DNA of 64,000 nucleotides, taken from NCBI GenBank assembly GCA_000708835.1, contig DF237072.1, forward strand, positions 1 through 64,000. The letters run 5' to 3'. This stretch comes from Klebsormidium nitens. Its lineage: Eukaryota > Streptophyta > Klebsormidiophyceae > Klebsormidiales > Klebsormidiaceae. How positions within the stretch are numbered: the first letter of the stretch is position 1; every line of letters begins with the position of its first letter. Of this stretch, positions 11,639 to 21,187 are shown one piece after another. The translations under genes were made by a program, and so were the position numbers. The notes under the pieces are model-generated. The model ran no database searches, was not told the origin of the DNA, and saw only the letters and a list, made by a program, of their open reading frames with translations.

Positions 11639-14600
11639 CTGTACCCAACTTTGCTTCGGACCCAAAAACCGCCATCCTTGAACCGTGTTTGCTCTTTCGT
11701 AACGAGCTTTTTCAGTGCGTCAGAATAAAACACAGCCCTTAAAAATTCAGAAAAACCCAAGAAAAACGTCAATAACTTTTCCATGGAAATGAGGTGCGTG
11801 TAACTGAACACTGACCTTGACAGCACCCGAGCCTGGGTTGCGGACGTCACCACTCTGGTTGTACGCAATAAAGCGGTCCGAGAGCGCGCCAAAGACGAAG
11901 TCATGGTCCGAAATGGACGTCAGTTCGGCGTCAGAGGAGTCGAAGATGCTGCACAAGAAAGCGTTTTGAGGAGGTTAGCATTCCAGCTCCCTGAATCTCA
12001 GATTCATAGCTTGTATGAGGCAAAGTCTGTGCAGAAAGCGAAGAAACGGTAGGTGTGGAAAGGCTATGACGTCACCGTCAAAAGGGGAAAGAATGCTCAA
12101 AGAGAAGAACCACGTTTCTTTTTTATGAAGCCTGTCTGGGCAGAGTGAACTCCAAGTCAATCGAGACGAGCGAGCGAAAACGTAACTCGCTGCTCTTCAG
12201 AATGACGATGTTAGGACAAACGAATGTCCTAACAACCTAGGAACGGCTTACCTTCGCAGACCTGCTGCGAAGGAGGCCTATGCCCTGAGAGTTTTCGTGT
12301 TCTGGATGCGCTCAAAGTGACGCAAGAGCTTTTACAGAAACCACAGCATTTGCAACTCTTCTCGTCTAACAGTCTCCTTGTCTGAAAGGAACAGACCCGA
12401 TGCTCGGAAATGAAGGATACCAAACAAGCGTTCGGACCGCAGCAACATCACGACGCATCCAACTGCGCTTCTTCCTACGAGGGAGGCATAGCCGCAGGCA
12501 CGAAAAGCACCACAAGTGTCTTATCCTCGCTGTGACCACTCCTTTCGCAACGTATTAGACAAGACCCAAAAGTTGACATTTGAATCTGGTCCGATGAGTA
12601 TTGAGAAAGGGGAACTCACTAGGCATTTGACGCAGCCGTGTAATAGAAGAAGACTCCGTTCAGGTCAAGCGTCCTGCTTCCGTTGAACGGAACCACGTAA
12701 TCCACAAAAGTGCCCGGGGCATCGAACGGCTCGCACCGAATCTCCACCCGAGTGCTGATCTGCGTCAGGTACGTGATGCCCACGCCGTAGAAGAGGCCCG
12801 GGCCGAAGTCCGCCAGCTGCCAGCGGAATTCTGATGTGTTAGCGGAAGAGAAGCGAGGGAGAAAGGAAAGGAGTAAAGCACATTTTTCTAACCGAACAAT
12901 GGAAGCACGTGAGGCCCACGCCGTAGAAGAGGCCCGGGCCGAGGTCCGCCAGCTGCCAGCGGAATTCCGGTGCGTCAGATGATGGTAGCGGAAGAGACGG
13001 AAAGGCGGAAGAGAAAGTGCGAGGCACGTTCGGTAAGCCAAACAAGGTTGTAAGTAAGTGATGCCCACTTCCGTAGAAGAGGCCCGGGCTGAAGTCCGCC
13101 AGCTGCCAGCGGAAATCCGGTGCGTCAGAAGACGCGAGCGGAATAAAAGTGAAGGAGAAAGAGGAGTGAAGCCTATTTCTTGAGCCCAGAAAAATAGAGG
13201 GATGTGATGCCCATTNNNNNNNNNNNNNNNNNNNNNNNNNNNNNNNNNNNNNNNNNNNNNNNNNNNNNNNNNNNNNNNNNNNNNNNNNNNNNNNNNNNNN
13301 NNNNNNNNNNNNNNNNNNNNNNNNNNNNNNNNNNNNNNNNNNNNNNNNNNNNNNNNNNNNNNNNNNNNNNNNNNNNNNNNNNNNNNNNNNNNNNNNNNNN
13401 NNNNNNNNNNNNNNNNNNNNNNNNNNNNNNNNNNNNNNNNNNNNNNNNNNNNNNNNNNNNNNNNNNNNNNNNNNNNNNNNNNNNNNNNNNNNNNNNNNNN
13501 NNNNNNNNNGGAGGCATCCGGAGAACGTTGGCGCATAAGCATCTGAAAAGGTGGGGATAGCGGGAGGTTAGTGCCTCAGAAGTGAGAAGAATGACGGAAC
13601 GAAAGACGAGACGGCGAAGAAGGGCTCTGAAAAAGGACTTGGGGAGAACACAGGAAGGGAACACAGGTATGGCCCGGACAAGAACACTAGGCGCGTCAGA
13701 ACTAGAGGAGGGACTGAGAAGATTCTTGAAACAACGTGTTACAGATCTGTCGACAGCTCGCTCTATCGTGCAAAAACTCGCCGCTTCTTGTGCATTCAAG
13801 GACTTTCGCGCAGAAATGTATTGGCAGGAAACTGTGTGCTCTGATTAGCTTGAAAAAGTGCGGCGTCTGCTAGCCGTCTAGCTTTTCGGGTCAGAGAAAA
13901 GATTGCAAGTAGATCTGCTCTTCTGATCACTGTAACAGCTCACCTAGCTTTTTGGGTCACAGAACGCTTAGTGACTAACAGCTTCGTGGCTGTCCGTCTC
14001 TTTCCAACAACGATCCGTCCAATTTTCGAGGAATGGACAAACTCACCCATAAGCTCACGACCATGGCAACGATCATTCCCAGCAGAAGCAATCCGCGGAA
14101 GATGCGAAACAGCCGCCTCTCCCCGCGCCCGATCTCCTTCCTTCGCCGGGGGGGGCTTGCGCTCCTTACGTTTGCTCCCGAACTTACCCCTGACTCCGTG
14201 CGAGCCATGTCCGATTCCGGATCTCGCGTTTCACTCACTAGAGAGTTGATCTCGGTCAGTTGATCCCTATCCAGCCCGTTTATTGACTGTCTACGTGACC
14301 CACTGCGGTTATCAGCTAACCCGGCGCTAGCGGGCCGGGTTTCGGACGCTAACGAGAGCGTCCGGATGATCCCCGCCTCGACGTCCACGTTTTCGAGTGA
14401 TCTCGTCCGACGATTTCGGATCTCGCCTTCAAAGTGCCCCAGCGCAATAGATTCGTCCTTCGGTGCTGGCACTTCCGACGAGTAACCTCGTTCCAAACCC
14501 TCTTCTTCCAACCGACTTAGCCCGCTTCTTGACCCCCGGTTTGCTCCCTGAACCCCCGTCTCTTGGGGCTCGCCACTTACGTTTCCATTCCTCCTCTTCG

Positions 14601-17600
14601 ACTCCGACTCCTCCCCATTGCCATCCCTTAACCACCGACCAACCCGACCGCTAACCGGCTCACTAGACGGCGCCGACAAGTAGTTTACAATCTCAGTAAC
14701 CACGCCATCCACTTCGACCGTTGCTAGCGACGCTCTTCGACTTCTTTCCTCCCCTGCCGGCAAACTTTCGCCGACCCCCTCAGAAAGCTCAACGGTTCCC
14801 GGCTCCCCCAGATTGACCGCAACCATCTGCAGATCCGTTTCTTCCGCTCCACTGCCAGCTGGCGCCACGTCTGGGCCCCTTCCGTCCGCAATCCGCTTGG
14901 CTTCCGGCGGAATCCGTTTCCACGGCCTCCAAGTCCACCCTTTTTTCCGTTTCGCGGGTCGGTGTTCGAGCAACTCTGTATGGGAGTTCTCGGGAGAGCC
15001 GCTCGGGACCGTCGGATGCGGCCAAAAGGGCGAGTATCGACGGCCCAGAAACCACAAGTGCCACGCAATTTCAAAACTCCATGTGAGGTAGACTGACGCG
15101 AGGGAAAGGAACAACGAGAACGTCGCCAGCGGGTAACCGCTGCCGGTCCAGAAGAGGAAGCTGGCCGTCACAAACACCTGCGATGAGGAGTTACAGCTCA
15201 GGGATTCGACTCAACAGAAATCTAGAAGGGAAAGGAACTACAGAAAGCCAACTAGCGGGCAGTGAGCTAGACCAGGGAGCCCAGCAAGGGCTGCACTTGG
15301 AACAGAAAGCTGGCGGTCACAAAAAGCAGAATCTGTTAGCGGCAGTATTTCTCGTTCATTTGCAAAGATGGTCATCAGCTTAGGATCTGATGGTTCTTAA
15401 ATTTTTAACGCTCCCTGTCTTCATACATCCGACAATTGAGATGTCCTCAAAGTTGAACGAACACTATAAAGGAGGCTACTCTCCCTTCTGAGAGTAGAAT
15501 GTTCCCAAAGGCTACCACCATCACTCAAGGAGTACTTTGCAAACACGAGCGCAATCGCGGCTCGTCGACACTATGGCGACTCAGGAATTTCGGAGGTTGG
15601 AAGTTGGAAGTTGGTGTGCTTGGACTAACCTCGATCGTGTCTGCCCCCGAGGAGAAGAAGAACTCGCGAAAGCGCGCGTGCGTGTAGCCCTCTATGTGCG
15701 TGCTCAGCTCGTCCTCAATCATCAGCCACTTGATCGTCGTCCAAACCAGGAGCTTAACCCGCCAAGGCTTTACGCCCTGCCAAACGAACGTTTTGGAATT
15801 AGGCATGAAACGTGTTGGAAGATTCATTGAGGTTGTGAGTTAAACCCCTGCAAATCCCCTGAGGGCCGGGTTTTGCGGCCCAACGCAGAAGCCTAACCCG
15901 TTAAGGATTTACGCCCTGCCAAAGAAAGGGTTTGAGTCGTTTGAAAACGCGTATTTGACCCACGACGAATCCACCAAGGGTCAAAGGCTGTCGTCCAAAT
16001 AAGAAGCTTAACCCGCCAAGGCTTTACGCCCTGCCGAACGAGGGTTATGAGTTCAGCTCAAACCGCGGTGAGGCTTGGTTTTGATCCACGACGAACTCCC
16101 TGAGGGTCAAAGGCTGTGGTCCAAACCGGGAGCTTGAACCGCCAAAGCTTCACGCCCTCCAAACAAAGGCTTTGATTAAAAACATGAACTCACGAAAGTG
16201 AGCTTTCGAGTTCTGAAGAACACACTACAAGCGTACTGAGAGTCAAAGGCTGTGGTTCAGAGCAGACGCATAATCGGCATTGCAGAAAAGACTATCAGGG
16301 TTCCTACCGAGAAACCTTTAGTCAGCCAAGCGCTATAGTCCTAGAACACTTGACAGCTGTCTGTTCAATCTGCCGTGGAAAGGGGAACGTTAGGAGCACA
16401 TGACAAGACCACCTCTCAGATGCTGCGCGTCAGTCACACCAGCAGATTGCCTACTCGAAAGTATGCCACTCCTACTTTCGAGTAGTCCCCAATATGCTGA
16501 CGCCTCGAAAGCTCTTTTTGTTCTTATCATTAGACTTGTCCATGTCTCAGAATAAACGACGCATGCAAGTAAAACGACGGCCTCACCTGCTGCCTCATTT
16601 GCACCGCAAGGTTCTTCCGCAACTTCCCAAACACTAATCTTACAAACTGCTAAAGCTCCGCTTCACCGACTTTGATAGGCACCTGCAACCAACTCAACGA
16701 AATTGTTTCTCCAATGAAAAGCTACAGGGAACACTGGACGTAAGCGAGTGACGTCACGGCCTCACCTCCTGTCTCAGATACATCCCCAGGCGCACCAAAA
16801 GGTCCCCGATGTCCATCAGGCCCAGTAGCACACAAATCCATGACAGCGCCTGCAAGAGGTCTTCGTTTGTGTAGAGCTCCCCACTTATGTAAAGCGGATC
16901 GCCCGATTCCAGGGTTGCATCGGGAGCCATCGGAATATGAGATACTGGACTCGCCAATCTGTAACCCTTGCGACCAGCAACCGGTGAACGACGATTGACA
17001 CTAAGCTGAGCCAAAGAAAGAATCTAGATTAGAGAAATGTCGAGGACTTTTACCTGGTCTCGAAATGGTAAGACCCTGAGTACCGTTTCATTATGCAAAG
17101 CTACTACGAGAACCAACCATCTTCCCGGCAAAACTCCAGCTGTTCTTTAAACACAGCGGATTTTTCTTTTGGGGATCGCAATACATAGTTACGTCGTGAA
17201 AACATCAATCGAAGACGGGTTCGAGTAACAACGTCCGGAACGATTCCTATACAGATCTCAGTGTGGTGCTGAGAATATCTTCATGAAGGAAGCAATTGGA
17301 TGCTGGATATCAGAGATTCATAAGGCATTGAACCCTGTCCCTGTGACCTACCTGTAAGAGGTCCCCGCTTATGGTTGGAAACTCTGACGGGTCCGCGCCC
17401 GGGCTCTCCTCCACAAAGTTGATGCAGTCGAGCACCCGCGGCAAGTAGAGCGTCCCCAAGAACCATGCATTCGTGATTGTGTTTGCAAATGGGAGCACAC
17501 CAATGACGCCGATTGCCCATACTGCGGCGCTCGCGGTTTTGAAAGTGGAGAGCGGGTTTTGAGGTCGGAGTACCCGCCACGAGCCCATCGTCCCCGGCAC

Positions 17601-17615
17601 CTGCGGCGAATACAT
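11639..17615 (-). CDS. Multi-pass membrane protein with a long disordered loop, family unknown
   Basis: Seven exons join in frame: 17615-17352, 17005-16766, 15776-15630, 15177-14047, 12816-12620, 11948-11816 and 11706-11639. The first four junctions are all phase 0. Hydrophobic segments are WAIGVIGVLPFANTITNAWF (exon 1), SWICVLLGLMDIGDLLVRLG (exon 2), a long pair at the start of exon 4 (FLFWTGSGYPLATFSLFLSL onward) and GLLLLGMIVAMVVSLWVSL at the end of exon 4. Between the exon 4 helices lies a charged, Ser/Arg/Glu-rich region of about 280 residues, probably a cytosolic disordered loop. Exons 5-7 look like a folded soluble domain (LFYGVGITYLTQISTRVEIR; FVFGALSDRFIAYNQSGDVR). Exon 5 could instead start at 12830, but only 12816 keeps phase. 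An ATG at 17640 in another frame opens a 119-codon overlapping upstream frame. Introns carry copies of exon boundaries. I do not recognise the family, and the 3' end is unresolved. Confidence 0.6.
12775..13215 (-). repeat. Tandem copies of the 5' boundary of exon 5, in its upstream intron
   Basis: The functional exon 5 start (block near 12775-12830) is followed on the plus strand by diverged copies starting near 12911 and 13057, and a fourth begins near 13201 and enters the N gap. Each unit of about 138-146 bp holds about 50 bp of exon (GTAGAAGAGGCCCGGGC core), the acceptor region and about 90 bp of intron. Copies keep CCAGCTGCCAGCGGAA and a following CTGATG or GTGCGTCAG-type acceptor context. 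Coding identity outside the core is lost. Confidence 0.85.
13216..13509. other. Assembly gap (run of N)
   Basis: All 294 bases are N. The gap begins inside the fourth copy of the exon 5 boundary repeat (GATGCCCATT immediately precedes it), so a collapsed or unresolved tandem array is the likely cause. The real length may differ from 294. Confidence 0.98.
15295..15337 (-). repeat. Copy of the 5' boundary of exon 4, in its upstream intron
   Basis: The block GGAACAGAAAGCTGGCGGTC and the following CACAAAAAGCAG repeat the start of exon 4 with its acceptor (GAAGCTGGCCGTCACAAACA at 15157-15176, then CCTG). It sits about 150 bp upstream of the functional junction in gene sense, the arrangement seen elsewhere in the window. 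Confidence 0.7.
15890..16180 (-). repeat. Three tandem copies of the 5' boundary of exon 3
   Basis: The functional boundary (AACCCGCCAAGGCTTTACGC then CCTGCC, near 15756-15782) recurs near 15896, 16012 and 16137 with growing divergence. The unit is about 115-120 bp and also repeats a GGTCAAAGGCTGTGGTCC block. Each copy keeps the CCCTGCC/CCCTCC acceptor context read on the minus strand. Confidence 0.85.
16575..16625 (-). repeat. Copy of the 3' boundary (donor) of exon 2, in its downstream intron
   Basis: ACGACGGCCTCACCTGCTGC and the following CTCATTTGCACCGCAAGG match the functional exon 2 end and donor (ACGTCACGGCCTCACCTCCT at 16751-16770, then GTCTCAGATAC). The copied donor reads GTGAGG on the minus strand, so it could compete with the real one. 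Confidence 0.7.
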
Positions 17616-17675
17616 TCTTTGTTGGCTTTTGCGGTGCCATGATTGTTCGTTTGTCTCGTAATCTGCTTGTTCAGC

Positions 17676-17867
17676 GTAAACTCTCAGCCGTTCATGCGCT
17701 GGAGAGATAGATTTCTTTTTATAGCAGAGGCTACCTTTAAAGCTCAGGCTGAAACTGGTGAAATCATAGGACATCACCTGAATGCTACTGCTGGTACCTC
17801 TGAAGAAATGCTAAAAAGAGCTCAATTTGCAAGAGAGCTAGGAGCGCCAATTGTAATGCACGATTAC
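17676..17867 (+). pseudogene. rbcL: rbcL fragment (RuBisCO large subunit), likely nuclear plastid DNA insert
   Basis: An uninterrupted 64-codon stretch reads [15 protein letters not shown] at its start and [13 protein letters not shown] at its end. This is the conserved region just after the catalytic lysine/acidic motif of form I RuBisCO large subunit, roughly residues 206-269. Middle residues ([20 protein letters not shown]) are of green/plant type. Codons end mostly in A or T, unlike the neighbouring genes, as expected for plastid DNA. Sequence homology stops abruptly at both ends and TGA follows. It has no start, catalytic lysine or rest of the enzyme, so it is a fragment. It lies about 60 bp upstream of the start codon of the minus-strand membrane-protein gene, inside its likely 5' UTR or promoter. 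Confidence 0.88.
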
Positions 17868-17870
17868 TGA

Positions 17871-20800
17871 TTCCTCAGTCGGTTGCTTGTCTATCAATTT
17901 GGTATTTTGATACGCTCCCGTGTTGGTTGCTCCTTTTCCAATTTCAGCTTGTCCTTGGCTCTCCTTTTTTGCTCTTTGTGGCCTCTGCCTCATGACTTCG
18001 TTTGTTTCTTTGACCAGCGCTTGGAAGTTCTCGAATATTGAACCTGGACTTGAATTTAGATAATCTGAATGAGAGGCGAATGGGGACTAGAGAAACACCC
18101 GTATGTGTTTTTTTCACAAATTTCCCGAATTGGAAGAGAAGCATGCTTCAGATGAAGTGGAGAGGTCGGAGCTTCAAAAATGGCGACCAGCCTTGTGTCT
18201 GTTGCGTCTTGGAGAAACCTTGCCTGACATCAACGCGTCAAGATACCAGACTTCCAGGCCACGAAACGGATGGAGTGTCTATTAAGAAGAGGGGCACTCT
18301 TTGAGCACGCAGTCAGTCCGAGACAATTTCTTGACCAATACTTCTAGCTTGCTTCACTCGACACTGGATGAAACCAGAGTAGAAACTACCTGACACTACA
18401 GGGCTCAGAACGTCTGTGCGTGAAGTAAGACGAGATCAGAAACCTCGATTCTGTCACCTCGCCACAAGACCAAGCGCAGCGGCAGTGACTCGTGAACCAC
18501 ACGGTAGAATTCAGACATTTCGAGTGCTTCGACAGAGTGGCAGAGCAAGCAAAGAACGAGCAGTGAGGTAGTGTAAGATCGGTCTGCGCCATACCTTTTC
18601 GTAGCAACTCCGTACTTAGCTTTCAAATGGATCGAAACGCCTCAATTGTAACATTGACCGCGTGTCCGTGGGGGACTTTCGGTTCCGTCTTTGTTGGTGG
18701 CCCCCAGGATCCCATTGCAATTGCTTGAAGGTGCAGAGCTGCAAGAAGCTCCCCGCGATTAGGAGCTTCCCCTTTCAACCTGGAGAACTGGAAGGTATAG
18801 TCAGAGAGCTGAGCCATAGCAGCCTAAACATATGTAGTTCGGATCTCCCTTACCAATTGTTGGAAAATGGTGAAGTGGTCGTTTCATGTATCCTTGTTTG
18901 GCGTCTAAGGAGGGGAGTAGACTGATGGCAGCTCACACTTGCCAACTGAATTTCACCGGAAAAGAGATGCCCTTTTAACTCGCATTTGCCAGAACCGTTC
19001 TTGCAATCAATGCTACCTACCACAGCAAACCGTTTTGCTAGTGTTCACTAGTGAAACAGAAAGGCCAACAAACTCTGAAGGCACTCGCGAGAGTTATTTC
19101 TCGCCTCATGAAACTCGAGATCAAAGAGGCGGGGGAAGCTAGAGCTTCCACTACAAACTGCAAAATGTGTTGTCAGGATGGATGTCACAGTCAGCAAAAG
19201 TGTATGTTAATGACAAGTTTCGTCCCGCAAGTTGGCCTCAGAGATCTTGAGTTTGCTAGTGTGCGTCGCACAGCTGGCGGCTCCTCACAGCCTTAAATGC
19301 AGGCTCTTTCCCCGGGAATCACCCAGGTTTAGATTCTAGCATTCAAAAGTAGAGAGCATGCAAGTCTTCCAAGCACGTTTTACATGCAATTTCCTAGTCT
19401 ATAACATCAGAGCTCAATACAGCTTCTAGAGAAAAGTGAATGGTGCCGGAAGCGTCAACCAAATGGTGCATCAATATTGCAGTTCCTGATTTAACATTGC
19501 TCAAATTGTCAAGCAAGAATGCATGCAGTTCCATGTTCCTGTCCCAATAATTTGTTAAGGCATCAGAGCATGTCAAGCTCTCTTGATGAAGAGCGAATTA
19601 TTACTGTGACCCTCCATATCAAAGCCCCTCAAGAGAATATTTGAAGTAAGTATCTTAATTTCGAGTTGCACAAACACCAGGACGGCTGAAACAAGCACCA
19701 TTCTAGGCTCGCTACTTTTTGCAAGAAGCAGTCAACGTGCTGGATACTGTCAGATCAGCTGGAAAATGCAGATTGACAAAGTGCACGATCAAGGACAGCC
19801 GCTTGCATACACTACCTAGATTGCCATGCACGATGCGAAATGTACCCTGTGTGACAACTCTGACATACAACTCAAAACAATTGCATTTCTCTTGCTGTGA
19901 ATTCCCAGCTCTGCTCTGTGTTATCGAAAGGGACCTGCAACATAAGCACGTCGCTCTAGCTTCTTCATTTGCTCTCACTTACGGCTGTTCTCTGACAGGA
20001 ACGTTCTTCTATGACAAGTATGAGAAATTGAAGCTCACACAAACAGATTCCAAGCACCACTTACTTGTCAGGAAAGCGGAAAGAGCACTGCATTGCTCAC
20101 CTGTTACAAAGAAAAACTCAGCCGCCCTGAGCTGCAAGTCTTTCTCCCCCGCTAAACAGCCAAATGTACCACTTCTCTTTGGACTTTAGCGTACACATTA
20201 TCATTTTTGTTAGCCCCAGAATACCGACCTGGGGAAAGCGCCACACGCTGGAGCTCGTTCAGGTTGCTGCCACATGTTGACCTCCTTGTGCAAGTCTTTA
20301 CGAAGAGGAGCCTTTCAAACTGCATGACGCAGAGGGAACCTAGCTGCAAAACCAGAATAGAACCAGAACCTGCTCTCTCCTCTAGTGACTACCTTGGACT
20401 CTTTTAGCTCTTGAACCTTCCTCCTTGGACAAGGAACACTGGAAGTCCTTCTCCTTGAGCCGTTTTGGGGTTTCTTCACAAAGATCTGCCGTTGGAAATG
20501 CTGATCGTCAACAGCTTTGCACTTTGCTTCGAACAAGGCATGACAATGAACACAAACGCGTGAGAGAATCACGATGGGGCAATGCCCAATGCAGAAACTG
20601 CTGGCTCCAATGATCATGCATGATGGCACTTGAATGACGTAGGTACACTTGACAATTGCTAAAATATGGCCACGTGGAGGTCAACAAATACTTTCCGACT
20701 CTCCGAGCACTTCCGAGCAGGCATAAAAATACCGAAGGGATCGTCGGCAGTTACACATGGCACAATCCACCGGAATGGAAGTTCCGGAATCCGGAACCTC

Positions 20801-21187
20801 GGGGCCGTCCGTTCAGAGATTGGAAATTATCGACCGTCAAGCTTTCCCCTTCTTCGCGCCAGATTTTCCTGGGCGCCTTTGAAGTTCTGCCACTTCATGC
20901 TCCAGCCTCAGGTTTCTGAGGCCCCTCATTTGCAAATCAGACTCCAGAGTCCTTGGGTTCACATTGCGTTCGTGTGACTTCAAGAACATCAAAACACAGC
21001 GGCAACCTGCAGAAGATTGTGGGAGAGCGCGCTGCAAAAATTCGGCAAAGGAGCAGCTTTAGCCTTAGGTAGCTTTTAGAAAAGTGGATTTGAGCTGTCA
21101 CTAGGCTGTTGACAGAAGAGAAGCTTACGTTGCAGCCCTGGCTACAGCCTTCAACTCCAAGAAACTTGGTAGCGGGGCTATGCAAGT
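17871..21187. other. Intergenic sequence between divergent genes, nothing supported
   Basis: This lies between the leftward membrane-protein gene and the rightward histone-fold gene. The longest open frame, 19719-20189 (+), encodes a Cys/Ser/Thr-rich 156-residue peptide without recognisable motifs or splice context, and I do not call it. I see no RNA gene and no repeat array. It probably contains the promoters of both flanking genes. Confidence 0.4.

Noticed and set aside
12619-13799. Long minus-strand frames of 200-300 codons across the N gap
   Set aside because: They are open only because N codons are read as X; real exon sequence covers just the part near 12620-12816.
19719-20189. 156-codon open frame on the plus strand between two genes
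   Set aside because: It has no recognisable motif, atypical composition (Cys, Ser, Thr and His scattered) and no splice or promoter context, so chance is the simpler explanation.
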